Below, piece by piece: positions 35,671-44,684 of a stretch of 64,000 bases of DNA; the first letter of the stretch is position 1; each line of letters opens with the position of its first letter. The position numbers and the translations under genes were made by a program. Source of the DNA: JBAXHO01 sp037138855 (GTDB lineage: Bacteria > Patescibacteriota > Dojkabacteria > B142 > OLB20); assembly GCA_037138855.1 (NCBI GenBank), contig JBAXHO010000001.1:24840-88839 (forward strand), written 5' to 3'. Under the pieces are notes generated by a model. The model saw nothing but the letters and a program-made list of their open reading frames with translations. It did not search any database and was not told the origin of the DNA.

Positions 35671-36663
35671 ATGCTAAAAAGATTTAATGCTTATTTGACA
35701 TGGCTCGATGAGAATGAAGACCATCGCTCCGTTCGCCTTATCAATCAAATTTTTCCGGTAATAACCTGTTTGATTCTCTTTATTGTATTCATGTTTTTTT
35801 CGATTATCTTCATTAAGTTTTTAATGAATCCTTTTGCCTCTGATCCGATTGAACTGAAATTGCATTTTTCCAGCATGGCGGTAGGATTTTTTCTATATTT
35901 TGTCACTGCAGTTGATTATGCTTTGATTGTAGGACGGATGCAGGCTGCCAATCCCGGAATCAAAGCGCGTTTCGCAATGAATGTTTTTACCTGTATTGGT
36001 TGTTTTATAGGAGTTACAGTAGTTTTGTTTCTCTGGGGTTTTGCCAAAGAAGTTTCCTGGTTAATTTTGCCACTCCTAATCTTTGCTGGGAGTGTAATGA
36101 TAAAATTGGCATATGAAGGAAGAGGATATTTTGAAAAATCAAAAAGTGTTCCGTTTTTTATTAGAATTCCACTTGCCCGCTTATTAAAAATATTTTTTTA
36201 CTTCAGTAAACCCTTGACTTTCTGGATTCCAGAATTAGGCAGTCCTAATGTCCAGAAAATGCGGATCCGTAACTTGGCAAAATGGGCATTTTTATTACCA
36301 TTTATTATTGGTCTTGATGATTTTGTCGGTTATATGGGGGCGATGACGATTTATAATGTTTTTTCTTTACTATTTGGGATTTATTTAGCCGATATTGTGA
36401 TTGATCTCTTGATTTTTATTTCTCCAAAGTTTACTAAGAAGGTAGTGCAGAGTGCATTACTATCATTATTAGCTGCTTTTGCGTTTCTTTATTTAGCTTA
36501 TAAATCATATTCTGAGTCATATCATCTTTTACATGAGAAATTTAATCTTGAGACAACTACAATTATCCTAGGTGCACTTGGTTTTTTTACAATCGTGACA
36601 ATTGTGGATTTGTTGACATTAATAGTAAGAAGAAAAGCAGGGCATAGTAAAAAATCTGAATAA
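35671..36663 (+). CDS. Polytopic membrane protein, unknown
   Basis: About 330 residues from the ATG at 35671, one codon after a GTG. Eight membrane helices are predicted, with a soluble N-terminal stretch (LTWLDENEDHRSVRLIN) and a basic tail (RRKAGHSKKSE). A helix with acidic residues (IIGLDDFVGYMGAMT and IYLADIVIDLL) could line a pore or transport path. No family assigned. Confidence 0.7.
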   Translation: MLKRFNAYLTWLDENEDHRSVRLINQIFPVITCLILFIVFMFFSIIFIKFLMNPFASDPIELKLHFSSMAVGFFLYFVTAVDYALIVGRMQAANPGIKARFAMNVFTCIGCFIGVTVVLFLWGFAKEVSWLILPLLIFAGSVMIKLAYEGRGYFEKSKSVPFFIRIPLARLLKIFFYFSKPLTFWIPELGSPNVQKMRIRNLAKWAFLLPFIIGLDDFVGYMGAMTIYNVFSLLFGIYLADIVIDLLIFISPKFTKKVVQSALLSLLAAFAFLYLAYKSYSESYHLLHEKFNLETTTIILGALGFFTIVTIVDLLTLIVRRKAGHSKKSE

Positions 36664-36718
36664 TCGGTCACGTTTGTTTTAGATCATTCGTTATCGCAGG
36701 TCAATATTTTTTTGAGTA

Positions 36719-37151
36719 ATGTTTAAGCTTACCCGGAAGCAACAAAAACTGATAATAGCAGCTGTCACGGCAGTTGCAATCTGTATTTCTTGGATAATAT
36801 CCGTGGTATTTGGCGTCACTATTCTGGTTCAGGCGCCTGAAAGCAAAGTGGCAATAATTCCAGAAGTTACTCAGCAGCTTAGAACGAATCTTGTTGCAAC
36901 AAAAAGTTTATCTTGCGTATGACACAGTGCAGCCCCAGCGGGATCGTTATCAGCGTTTATTGTTATATGTTTATTTACCGAAAAGTGACGGGACCACATT
37001 ATTTATCAATCAATATTTGGTTGCTGAAGGATTTGCCAGGATTTATGACAAAGTAAAATCCCGTGAATTAAAAAATTTTCAACAGCTGGAAATGCAGGCG
37101 AAAAAGGAGCAAAAAGGTTTATGGCGGGCATGCATACTGAGTAATGAGTAG
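36719..37151 (+). pseudogene. Degenerate membrane-anchored thermonuclease, frameshifted at A5
   Basis: The first frame (36719-36922) gives a membrane helix and then VQAPESKVAIIPEVTQQLRT. The second frame gives KVYLAYDTVQPQRDRYQRLL through to KKEQKGLW, the C-terminal half of an SNase domain. Removing one A from the A5 run 36901-36905 joins them. Even when joined, the DGDT and RLIGID segments that hold the catalytic Asp and Arg are missing. This is probably a non-functional relative of the intact nuclease at 21529. Confidence 0.78.
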
Positions 37152-37288
37152 GGAGTATTGAGTAATTAGTAATTAGGAGTGATGAGTGAGTTGTAGTGGG
37201 AGGGGGGATTTTTGAGAAATTAAGAAACATGATATAAATTTTTTGATATAGATGTTATCATTAATACATTATCTTTTATTTTTTCCTG

Positions 37289-38023
37289 ATGGATAAGAAA
37301 GTCATTATAATTATTGTCGTACTGTTGGCAGTTTGCTGCTGTGTTTCGACATTGGGAATTATCGGATTTGCTATTGTAGCAAGTAATTCCGACACTAGTA
37401 CTAGCGGTGGCAGTGTAACCGATACAGTTTTTCCTACTGTAGAGATGAATACAGTTACTTCACTTTTTGATACATTTGATAGTAATACTTCTAAATGGAA
37501 TCTTGGTAAAGATGATAGCGAATTTGCTGTTTCTGATGAATATCTCAAAGATGGCAAAATGTTGATTGACGTTACTGCTAAACAGGCTGTCGTAGTAAGT
37601 GATGAATTACCTTCTCAGGCAATTAAAAATTTCGATTTATCGATTGAGGGCAAACAGCTTTCTGGTGCTCAAGGTGGTGATTATGCCGTGATCTTCCGCA
37701 GATTAAATGGCGATAATTACTATCTTTTTGGAGTCAATGAGGCTTATCAGGAATATACTTTGGCAGTTAAAAAAGATGGTGAGTGGGTAGATCTGATCGA
37801 ATGGAAAAAATCATCAGTTATCAATCAAAATGCTGTCAATGTAATCAAAGTATCAGCAGTGGAAAGTCAATTGACTTTATATATCAATAATCAGCAGGTA
37901 AGTACTATTAGTGATTCTTCCATTCTCGAGGGTGGAGCAGTAGGTGTTGCCGGCGAATTGTATGATGCCACTGACACAGCATTATTTCAATTTGATAATT
38001 TGTTGCTGACTGTGAAAGATTAG
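37289..38023 (+). CDS. Membrane-anchored concanavalin-like (LamG/DUF1080-type) protein
   Basis: 244 residues: a membrane helix (about 4-28), a Ser/Thr linker, then a jelly-roll domain of about 190 residues. Key stretches are FDTFDSNTSKWNLG, YAVIFRRLNGDNYYLFGV and VNVIKVSAVESQLTLYINN. It closes with GAVGVAGELYDATDTALFQFDNL. This pattern fits sugar-binding concanavalin-like domains in surface proteins, and a related domain occurs near residue 10-220 of the first gene. Binding of a glycan is inferred. Confidence 0.82.
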   Translation: MDKKVIIIIVVLLAVCCCVSTLGIIGFAIVASNSDTSTSGGSVTDTVFPTVEMNTVTSLFDTFDSNTSKWNLGKDDSEFAVSDEYLKDGKMLIDVTAKQAVVVSDELPSQAIKNFDLSIEGKQLSGAQGGDYAVIFRRLNGDNYYLFGVNEAYQEYTLAVKKDGEWVDLIEWKKSSVINQNAVNVIKVSAVESQLTLYINNQQVSTISDSSILEGGAVGVAGELYDATDTALFQFDNLLLTVKD

Positions 38024-38086
38024 TAGGATACAAACTGTTTTTATCTTGCGAAGCGAAACAAGCGTAAGGGTAGCGAGCAAATAGGA

Positions 38087-38120
38087 AGTAGCAAGTATCA
38101 TGTAGCATGTAGCAAGTAGA
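38087..38120. repeat. Intergenic 'AGTAGCAAGTATCATGTAGC' phrase
   Basis: Member of a phrase family repeated at about 41093, 51940, 54027, 54826 and 57338. It is followed here by the terminator of the preceding gene. Confidence 0.7.
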
Positions 38121-38144
38121 AAAGAGAAATTACGATAAAAAAAT

Positions 38145-38169
38145 GAGCTGCGGGAGCAGCTCTTTTTTT
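38145..38169 (+). terminator. Intrinsic terminator (GAGCTGC hairpin)
   Basis: GAGCTGC, a 4-base loop, GCAGCTC, then seven T. It is nearly identical to the terminators at 39238 and 39513, which suggests copying of terminator units. Confidence 0.92.
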
Positions 38170-38225
38170 GTGACTATTAACTGGCAATTCTAGTTTGAGG
38201 AGATATTAATTTATCATATATTATA

Positions 38226-39212
38226 ATGATGCAAGTTGATCAGCCGATTATGGCAAGTAGTAAACAAGTGGAACAAAAGTTGGGGCAAAATGTTGTGAAG
38301 GCTACACTTTTGTTGGTGACATTATTGGTTTCCGTAGGAATTGTCGGAGCAGCAGTAGCCTTACATTTTCGTAATAAAAATCAGCCAGTCAGTAAACCGG
38401 AAATTATTGTGTTAACTAGCCCAACTCCTGCATTAGTGGCTGGAAATTTACAGCCTACAGTCAAGGTGGCAGAGGCGACTCTCGCAGCGCCGACTACAGC
38501 AGCAACAGTTACAGCAGTGACCAAAGATGTGCTTTATCTCGGAAAATATCAGGAGAAACAGGTGCTGTTTTATGAGCCATATGCCAAAAAAGGTGAAGAA
38601 CAGCCCGGTCTGAGCTTTGGGGTTGTGTCTGAAAATCAGGGATTTGCTGCTGCCAGAATTGATTTTGCACAAATTACAGATGCCAAAGCCTTTATGCAAT
38701 TTACCGATCAAAAACAGTATTCTTATGTCGATTTCTTTATGTTTGATCAACATAACCTTTTCATTTCAGTTTTGAACACTGCTGATTTTTTGAATGAAAA
38801 TAAACCAATTAATAATGATATTTACCGTTTTGACTTAACAACTGGCAAGTCGACGCTAGTTCGTTCCAAATTGATGACTAGCGGTCCAGTCACTTTTGAT
38901 TCAGCGACAACTGATCAGTATTTAGTCCTGGAGCAATTACCTTGCTGGTATTGTGGTCCGGAGCAACCGACTGACATCTTGGTTTATAATATCCAAACCC
39001 AAAAAGAAATCAATCTCAGCATGGCTGCCAATATAGTGTTGGACCAAACTAAAGTGAAATATCAACTTTATCTAGAAACCACTGAACGCCCAAGTTGTAA
39101 TACCGATGAATGTAATAATACTTTCTGTGCCCAGCCAGATATCTTCTGTACCTTCATGCAAGAAATCGTCTGGAAAGTCGGAGGCGAGGTCAAGGAGCAG
39201 AGCTTACCGTGA
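38226..39212 (+). CDS. Membrane-anchored 'CGPE-family' protein, paralogue 2
   Basis: 328 residues: a membrane helix (about 25-48), a linker, then the family opening VLYLGKYQEKQVLFYEP and closing block LPCWYCGPEQPTDILVYNIQTQKEINL. The CWYCGPE motif puts two Cys three apart, as in paralogue 3. A TATAAT overlaps the first ATG (38222-38227), so the true start may be the Met at 38250. The last 150 bases and the terminator are duplicated 270 bases downstream. Confidence 0.78.
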   Translation: MMQVDQPIMASSKQVEQKLGQNVVKATLLLVTLLVSVGIVGAAVALHFRNKNQPVSKPEIIVLTSPTPALVAGNLQPTVKVAEATLAAPTTAATVTAVTKDVLYLGKYQEKQVLFYEPYAKKGEEQPGLSFGVVSENQGFAAARIDFAQITDAKAFMQFTDQKQYSYVDFFMFDQHNLFISVLNTADFLNENKPINNDIYRFDLTTGKSTLVRSKLMTSGPVTFDSATTDQYLVLEQLPCWYCGPEQPTDILVYNIQTQKEINLSMAANIVLDQTKVKYQLYLETTERPSCNTDECNNTFCAQPDIFCTFMQEIVWKVGGEVKEQSLP

Positions 39213-39235
39213 GGGGATTGTTTTCTGGTAAAAAA

Positions 39236-39262
39236 AAGAGCTGCCGGAGCAGCTCTTTTTTT
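39236..39262 (+). terminator. Intrinsic terminator (GAGCTGC hairpin)
   Basis: GAGCTGC (39238-39244), a 4-base loop, GCAGCTC (39249-39255), then T7. It ends the paralogue 2 unit. Confidence 0.93.
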
Positions 39263-39300
39263 GATAATCATTTAAATATAAACAAAACAGGAATTCTCGG

Positions 39301-39345
39301 CATGATCCGTACGGACAGGTTTCAAACCTGTCCGTACGGATCATG
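39301..39345. repeat. Perfect 22-bp-arm palindrome with one-base loop
   Basis: The left arm contains CCGTACGGACAGGTTT and the right arm is its exact complement, separated by a single C. A second copy with one mismatch lies at 39987-40025. The two bracket a 640-base segment. Confidence 0.95.
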
Positions 39346-39351
39346 GTGTCG

Positions 39352-39534
39352 AAACCAACGAACGTCCCAGCTGCAATACTGATGAATGTAATAATACTTT
39401 CTGTGCCCAGCCAGATATCTTCTGTACCTTCATGCAAGAAATCGTCTGGAAAGTCGGAGGCGAGGTCAAGGAGCAGAGCTTACCGTGAGGGGATTGTTTT
39501 CTGGGAAAAAAAGAGCTGCCGGAGCAGCTCTTTT
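39352..39534 (+). pseudogene. Duplicated 3' end of paralogue 2 with its terminator
   Basis: The stretch repeats 39074-39258. The first 30 or so bases differ at several sites, while from about GATGAATGTAATAATAC onward the match is essentially exact through the stop and terminator hairpin (39513-39530). No start or upstream coding part is present. It may be the remnant of a second gene copy kept similar by gene conversion. Confidence 0.88.
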
Positions 39535-39542
39535 GGATATTA

Positions 39543-39899
39543 TTAAGGCGCAGATAAATTATCTTGAGTAGGTTTTGGTTTTGCACGTTCTGTTGCTGCT
39601 GTATTTGCTTGTCTTGTTTCTACTGCTGGTCTAAACATTTCTCCCCCATACTGTCTAGTTGTTTCAAAGCATGGACTACCTGGTTGACAATTTGCTGGTA
39701 ATGGGATTCCGATTGGAGTTGGAGTACTGTTTAGATTACCATTACTTCCACTACCACCACCACCATCGCAGCCATTTAATATTGTGCCAGCTACGCCAGT
39801 AAATAAGGTAAAAGCTAGTACTCCTCTTGATACTATGTGATAAATTTTAACTTCTATTGGAAGTTGATCAAAATTAGGGATACCTAAAAATTTCGACAT
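39543..39899 (-). CDS. Small putative lipoprotein with Pro/Thr tail
   Basis: About 118 residues from the ATG at 39899. A hydrophobic segment (about 26-40) ends TILNGCDGGGGSG, where the Cys could be lipidated, though the box (ILNGC) is imperfect. The rest is low-complexity with NCQPGSPCF as a possible disulfide loop. It lies between two related palindromes and may be part of a mobile or copied segment. Function unknown. Confidence 0.5.
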   Translation of the reverse strand: MSKFLGIPNFDQLPIEVKIYHIVSRGVLAFTLFTGVAGTILNGCDGGGGSGSNGNLNSTPTPIGIPLPANCQPGSPCFETTRQYGGEMFRPAVETRQANTAATERAKPKPTQDNLSAP

Positions 39900-39986
39900 G
39901 AATATATATCTAATATATAAAACCAAGCTAATATTTTAACATATTGAAGATATATTTTCAACCTTTTCAAAAATTATTCTAACATC

Positions 39987-40025
39987 CCTCCGTACGGACA
40001 GGTTTGAAACCTGTCCATACGGAGG
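39987..40025. repeat. Second copy of the CCGTACGGACAGGTTT palindrome
   Basis: 19-base arms with a one-base loop and a single mismatch (GTACGG against ATACGG). It lies about 80 bases before the deacetylase gene start. Confidence 0.93.
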
Positions 40026-40103
40026 ATCGATGCCAACTCAGCAATCACGACCTATTGCCATCCCTCCCCCAAACCACTACAATACTTTCATACCTGATTG
40101 CCA

Positions 40104-41051
40104 ATGGTTTTGTCGAAAGCTCTGAAAATTATTATTATCGTCCTTGTCGCAGTAGCAGTGATGTTGCTTACTGTTTTTTTATTGTTTGTCAGCGGGGTGA
40201 CGCATGAGGTGCAGTTAATTATTTTTCCTCCGACAGCGACACCGCTGCCTACTATAACTCCGATTCCGACGCCTACGCCGACACCGACTTTGACGCCTAC
40301 GCCGACACCGGATTTGAATAATTTTGCGAAAGATTATGATTATCCGCCGAAAGAGCAAAATAAAGGGACTGTGCGTATCCCGGTTTTGACCTATCATCAT
40401 GTCGCTCCGATCCCGGATCAGCAAAATATGCAGGCTTATTACGTCACGCCAGTGATGTTTGAAAAGCAGTTGCAGTACCTGAAAGAAAAAAATTATCGTA
40501 CTTTGACCACCAGAGAGTTTCTCGAGCAAGTGAAAAGCGGTCAAAATCCCAGTCAGAAGTCGATAGTGCTCACTTTTGATGATGGTGCGAAAAATAATTA
40601 TGATAATGCTTTTCCCTTGTTGAAAAAATATGGTTTTGTCGGTGTGTTTTACATCCCGACGAATAAAACAGGTATAACCCAGACACAGCTCAAGGAAATG
40701 GCTGATGCTGGTATGGAAATTGGCTCACATTCCAAAACTCATCCGGATCTCAGTAAAATTTCGGATGACGCGAAATTAACCGATGAAATTATTAATAGTC
40801 GGGGGATGCTGCAGAGCTGGACCGGACAGGATATTTATAGTATTGCCTATCCCGGTTGTACTGCAAATTCTCTGAACATCAGTTATGTGACCAAAGCCGG
40901 TTATCAGGTGGGTTTTTCCTGTGGAAAAGTGATTGATCATAAATATTCGCAGCGTTATGTCCTTTCCCGGATCCATGTTTACAGTAATTTGGATAATTTT
41001 AAGAAAATCCTCTCTGGTTTGGGAGAATTTACGACGGAGTATGGGGATTGA
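40104..41051 (+). CDS. Membrane-anchored polysaccharide deacetylase (NodB domain)
   Basis: About 315 residues from the ATG at 40104. A membrane helix (about 8-32), a Thr/Pro linker, then a carbohydrate esterase 4 domain. VLTYHHVAP precedes the domain; TFDDGAKNNYDNA (about 154) gives the catalytic and metal-binding Asp; SHSKTHPDLSKI (about 210) gives the metal-binding His pair; YPGCTANS and LSRIHVY lie near the end. It removes N-acetyl groups from peptidoglycan or another surface glycan. Confidence 0.92.
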   Translation: MVLSKALKIIIIVLVAVAVMLLTVFLLFVSGVTHEVQLIIFPPTATPLPTITPIPTPTPTPTLTPTPTPDLNNFAKDYDYPPKEQNKGTVRIPVLTYHHVAPIPDQQNMQAYYVTPVMFEKQLQYLKEKNYRTLTTREFLEQVKSGQNPSQKSIVLTFDDGAKNNYDNAFPLLKKYGFVGVFYIPTNKTGITQTQLKEMADAGMEIGSHSKTHPDLSKISDDAKLTDEIINSRGMLQSWTGQDIYSIAYPGCTANSLNISYVTKAGYQVGFSCGKVIDHKYSQRYVLSRIHVYSNLDNFKKILSGLGEFTTEYGD

Positions 41052-41055
41052 GAGA

Positions 41056-41118
41056 CGGTAACCGGTGATCGGTGAGCGGAAGAAGGATGAGTATCAAGTA
41101 GCAAGTATCAAGTAGTAG
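41056..41118. repeat. Repeat phrases after the deacetylase gene
   Basis: A CGGTAACCGGTGATCGGTG phrase (41056-41079) followed by an AGTAGCAAGTATCAAGTAG phrase (about 41093-41116): two families in the order seen in other spacers. Confidence 0.7.
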
Positions 41119-41219
41119 TAAGAAAAACGTTAGTGAACTATTACTAATGTTAAGGTACTATCAAGTAATTTTTTATGCTATATTATTATGCGCAAAGTTA
41201 AATTTAATAAATTGCTAAA

Positions 41220-42359
41220 ATGATTGAACAAATCTCTGAAAAACCAAGTTTAGAAGCGGTACAGCCTCTTAATCAAGTTTCAGCTAATTCAGCAGGAGTT
41301 ACAGAATTATCTCAGCAAAAAGGTAAAAGTAATCAAAAACCTTTATTAATATTGGCTGTGACAAGTTTGATGCTGTTGATATTTTTATTAATTTGCGGTT
41401 TTGTTTGGGCGCTGGTGCGTGCAAGACAAAATAACACTGCCACACAATCCTGTAATTACCAGGGGATTAATTATGATAATGGCATTGGTTTTCCGTCTAG
41501 TGATGGTTGTAATAGCTGTTCCTGTGCTGCCGGTCAAGTAGTATGTACAGAAATGGCTTGTTTCAATCCAACTGAGACACCGGCAGTGACAAAAATGCTT
41601 AGTAATCAGCCAACTGTCACTTATGACCAGACAGAACAGAAAAATACTTTGTATCTCGCAGAATTGAATGGGCAAAAAGTAATTTATACCCGGGTGCAAG
41701 GTAACTGGATTTCCTGCGGCGATGCTGCCAAGCCGGCAATTTACAATAGTCTTTCCGCAAAAAATGGCTTTCAGTTTGCTGGTGATCCCAGCTGTACTGA
41801 GTTTGCTAGTTTGAGTCAGGCACAAAGAATTCTGGAATTTAGCGGGACAGAGCAGTATGATTTTTATGATTATTATCAGGTAGATAATTTCTTGTATGTT
41901 TCTGTGCTTAAATCAGTCAATCTGGCTAGTTTGGAAGATCATACTTTTAATGAGGTTTATCAAGTAGATTTAACTACTTTGCAAAAGCAATTATTGTGGA
42001 CCCGAGAAATTGGTGATGCCAAATATGCCAGCAAAGGGCCAATTCAGTTCCTGCCAGTGACGACAAATAAATATGTGGTGATGAATGTATTATCTTGCTG
42101 GAGTTGTGGTCCGGAAACACCAGATGATGTAATTATTTTGAATATTGCTACCAAAAAAGAATCGCTGGCAGAACGTGCTACTAATATTATTCTCGGTAGT
42201 GGCCAATATACATTCAAGCAGTATATTGATCATGCATATTTTGACATTAATGATAGCAGTAGTTTTGCGACTTATTGTCACTCAGATCAATACTGGTGTG
42301 GCGATGGTGGTAGCTACTGGAAACTAGATAATCTTATTTCGACAAGACCGTTGCCATAA
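41220..42359 (+). CDS. Membrane-anchored 'CGPE-family' protein, paralogue 3, with VWC-like module
   Basis: 379 residues: a membrane helix (about 42-66), then a Cys-rich module resembling a von Willebrand C domain (CNYQGINYDNGIGF...GCNSCSCAAGQVVCTEMAC, about 78-115). The family domain follows, opening with TLYLAELNGQKVIYTRV and closing with SCWSCGPETPDDVIILNIATKKE. The VWC-like module is extra relative to paralogues 1 and 2. The stop overlaps the start of the GT2 gene by one base (TAATG), so the two are probably co-translated. Confidence 0.8.
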   Translation: MIEQISEKPSLEAVQPLNQVSANSAGVTELSQQKGKSNQKPLLILAVTSLMLLIFLLICGFVWALVRARQNNTATQSCNYQGINYDNGIGFPSSDGCNSCSCAAGQVVCTEMACFNPTETPAVTKMLSNQPTVTYDQTEQKNTLYLAELNGQKVIYTRVQGNWISCGDAAKPAIYNSLSAKNGFQFAGDPSCTEFASLSQAQRILEFSGTEQYDFYDYYQVDNFLYVSVLKSVNLASLEDHTFNEVYQVDLTTLQKQLLWTREIGDAKYASKGPIQFLPVTTNKYVVMNVLSCWSCGPETPDDVIILNIATKKESLAERATNIILGSGQYTFKQYIDHAYFDINDSSSFATYCHSDQYWCGDGGSYWKLDNLISTRPLP

Positions 42360-43105
42360 TGTTCAGTGTCGTTATTCCTACTTTTAATGAAGCCAAGTTT
42401 TTAGGTGATTTATTGCTGGCAATTAAGGCTCAGACGATTCAGCCGGTGGAAATTATTGTGGCGGATAATCATTCCAGTGATCAAACAAGAATGATTGCCA
42501 AACAGTTTGGTTGTAAAATAGTCAGCGGTGGCAGTCCTGCTGTCGGTCGTAATCATGGCGCCAGAGCGGTAACGCAAAAAATTATCTTTTTTTTGGATGC
42601 TGATGTAGAGTTGGCAAGTCCGGATTTTTTTGCTCGAGCCTTAGCTGAAATGAATAAAGAATCGGGATCGATTGGCAGCTGTCGGATTAAAAATTCTACA
42701 ATTGCGGGAAATCGTTCGATGCGATTAGGAGAACTTATCACTGATGTTCGTCCGCTTTTAAATCAAGCGACTATTGCACTGACTGGAAAATTATTTTCCG
42801 ATATGGGAGCAGTTATGATTTGTACCAAAGCGCTTTGGGAAAAGATTGCTGGTTTCGATGAAAAGCTTTATACGATTGAAGATACAGATTTTTTTCGGAG
42901 AGCGGTAGCAGCAGGTGGCAAGTACTTTTTTGTGAAGGTTACTGTTCTGATTTCACCACGGCGTTTTATCAAGCGTTCCCGTTTGAAATTGGTAAAAATG
43001 TCAGTGCTGTTAATTGCAATATTGACATTAAGTTTTTTTGGAATTAAAAAATATGCCGGGTTGCATGAGGAGTATCAAAAAGAAAAAGGCAAGTTGGGTG
43101 GTTAG
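42359..43105 (+). CDS. Glycosyltransferase family 2
   Basis: 248 residues. FSVVIPTFNEAKFLGDLLLAI at the start, VADNHSSDQT for nucleotide binding, FLDADVEL (DxD-like metal site, about 78-82) and GFDEKLYTIEDTDFFRRA (about 164-181) give a GT-A fold enzyme. A hydrophobic segment near 210-226 suggests membrane attachment. It adds a sugar to a lipid or polymer; the donor is unknown. Confidence 0.92.
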   Translation: MFSVVIPTFNEAKFLGDLLLAIKAQTIQPVEIIVADNHSSDQTRMIAKQFGCKIVSGGSPAVGRNHGARAVTQKIIFFLDADVELASPDFFARALAEMNKESGSIGSCRIKNSTIAGNRSMRLGELITDVRPLLNQATIALTGKLFSDMGAVMICTKALWEKIAGFDEKLYTIEDTDFFRRAVAAGGKYFFVKVTVLISPRRFIKRSRLKLVKMSVLLIAILTLSFFGIKKYAGLHEEYQKEKGKLGG

Positions 43106-43156
43106 TTGTTCTTCAGTAAAAAAAAGTTTATACTTAATTATTCTTAAAAAAATTTC

Positions 43157-43432
43157 ATGGAAAATAAATCTTTACAAAAAACCAATCCTAAGTATTTATT
43201 AGCTGCTGGTGTAATAGCATTATCCATTGTTACTCTTGGTGGGGCAGTGGCTTTTTATAAAGTTAAAATTGATCAGGGACAGGCAAATCTGCAAAATGAA
43301 TTACCTGTTACAGGCATTAAGGATCCAGAGCCTAATTTTGGCTGCGATGAATTTAGTTATGGTAAAACTCAGGTAGTCAATACCACGCGTTGGGTTTGTG
43401 AAGATACCGGCTGGCAAGGATATTCTTTGTAG
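43157..43432 (+). CDS. Small anchored protein, unknown
   Basis: 91 residues with one membrane helix (about 12-34) and a short outside part with two Cys (NFGCDEFSYG, RWVCEDTGW). A TATACT at 43129-43134 may be its -10. No family recognised. Confidence 0.55.
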   Translation: MENKSLQKTNPKYLLAAGVIALSIVTLGGAVAFYKVKIDQGQANLQNELPVTGIKDPEPNFGCDEFSYGKTQVVNTTRWVCEDTGWQGYSL

Positions 43433-43475
43433 GATAAAGGGTAATTAGATATAATTTTCAGTTTTATCACCAACT

Positions 43476-43766
43476 ATGTCAAAACTACAGCCGCAGGATG
43501 TTTTAGAAAAGTTAATTGCCTGTTTTGTCGAAGCACATTGTACTGCTTTGCAATTTGAAACCAATGATTTGGAAACCTCGAATGATTATTGCATTAGTGT
43601 GATTAAAAAAGCCTTTGAAGAAACTGGCGGGAATTTTGATAAGCCTACGAAAGATTCTATTTTGGCTGTTACTAATTGGCTGGCAAATTTTTCTGCCAAT
43701 TTTCGTCGCCCGGAAATAATTAAGAAAAATTATAATAAAATGATGGGATACATTGACCAGTTATAG
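43476..43766 (+). CDS. Small cytosolic helical protein, unknown
   Basis: 96 residues, predicted all-helical (MSKLQPQDVLEKLIACFVEAH..., KDSILAVTNWLANFSANFRRPEIIKKNYNKMMGYIDQL). No signal or membrane helix. A TATAAT at 43450-43455 lies upstream. No family recognised. Confidence 0.6.
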   Translation: MSKLQPQDVLEKLIACFVEAHCTALQFETNDLETSNDYCISVIKKAFEETGGNFDKPTKDSILAVTNWLANFSANFRRPEIIKKNYNKMMGYIDQL

Positions 43767-43802
43767 ATAGTGAACAAATATTTTTATTCTGTTGAAATTG
43801 TG

Positions 43803-44186
43803 TTATTTCACTACCTGAAAAGGGCTGACACTGATGTCGATAGTTTTACTGGTGTTGAAATAATATTCATTAACTGCTGCTGAAATTAAAATATTACGAA
43901 AGTTCGCTTGAGTGGGATGGTTAGAGATAGTAGCTTGACAGTTCCCAGCTGTTAGAGTGACTGTAAGATTCCCGGTATAATTCTGATTAATTTTAAGTTT
44001 CTGTAGGCTTTCTTCAAAGCAGGTATCAGCGACTACAATCGCCTCGGTATTATTTAATTTTGCCTTAGAGGCTTTTGCTAAATCCACACTGTTAAATACC
44101 ACAATCATTCCACCGATCAGGAGAACCCCGGAAAGGGCAATTACTGTTATTAAGGAAGCACTAGCAGGTAATTTTTGCTGTTTCAT
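43803..44186 (-). CDS. Pilus-associated PilX-like minor protein
   Basis: 127 residues with an N-terminal helix (SASLITVIALSGVLLIGGMIVVFNSVD) as in PilX-type proteins, which lack the classical GFTLxE signature. The remainder is a small beta domain with two Cys (DTCFEESLQ, GNCQATIS). It is last in the pilus operon and directly follows a pseudopilin gene (no gap). It probably helps assemble the tip. Confidence 0.72.
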   Translation of the reverse strand: MKQQKLPASASLITVIALSGVLLIGGMIVVFNSVDLAKASKAKLNNTEAIVVADTCFEESLQKLKINQNYTGNLTVTLTAGNCQATISNHPTQANFRNILISAAVNEYYFNTSKTIDISVSPFQVVK

Positions 44187-44684
44187 TTAGTCTAAACTTA
44201 ATACTAGATTAATTTGGGTTTTACGATCGCTGCGGGTCAGATGGGCGAGCTCTAATTCTACAGCAATTGCTCTGGGAATGCCTTGTAAATCATTGATTTT
44301 AGTAAGATGAAATTTGGTAACATTCATCGTATCCGGGGTAATCGGGTTAATCTGACCGTTGGCAGAAAATATTAAACGGTTATTTTCCAGGTAATATGTT
44401 TTAAATATGGTAGAAGTAGTGAGATAAATCCGTCCCTGATCAGAATCGAAAGCACTTTGTGCAGTATCGATACCAGAAGTATTGCGAAAGCTATCTTCTA
44501 AATGTTCGGTGATAAAAATCTTTTGTTTTGCCAGAGTATTGTCGGTATTAACCTTTAAATTACTTTCTTGAATCGAAAGGACAAATTGGATAATGGCAGT
44601 AAAAATAATTGCAAACAGTGCCAAATAAATAATAGTTTCTACTAATGTAATCGCTTTTAATTTTTTTTTGAAAATTTTCTTCAT
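44187..44684 (-). CDS. Type IV pseudopilin
   Basis: 165 residues. KAITLVETIIYLALFAIIFTAIIQF is a class III-type prepilin signal: a basic leader, a cleavage site before the hydrophobic helix and Glu at position +5. The C-terminal part is a beta domain. The start overlaps the stop of the larger pseudopilin gene by 4 bases. It is probably a minor pilin in a priming complex. Confidence 0.88.
   Translation of the reverse strand: MKKIFKKKLKAITLVETIIYLALFAIIFTAIIQFVLSIQESNLKVNTDNTLAKQKIFITEHLEDSFRNTSGIDTAQSAFDSDQGRIYLTTSTIFKTYYLENNRLIFSANGQINPITPDTMNVTKFHLTKINDLQGIPRAIAVELELAHLTRSDRKTQINLVLSLD

Noticed and set aside
39204..39586. Two similar minus-strand ORFs (39204-39437, 39341-39586)
   Set aside because: They are antisense readings of the duplicated 3' end and terminators of the gene at 38226.
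40215..40544. Minus-strand ORF rich in Arg
   Set aside because: It is antisense to the Thr/Pro linker and domain start of the deacetylase gene.
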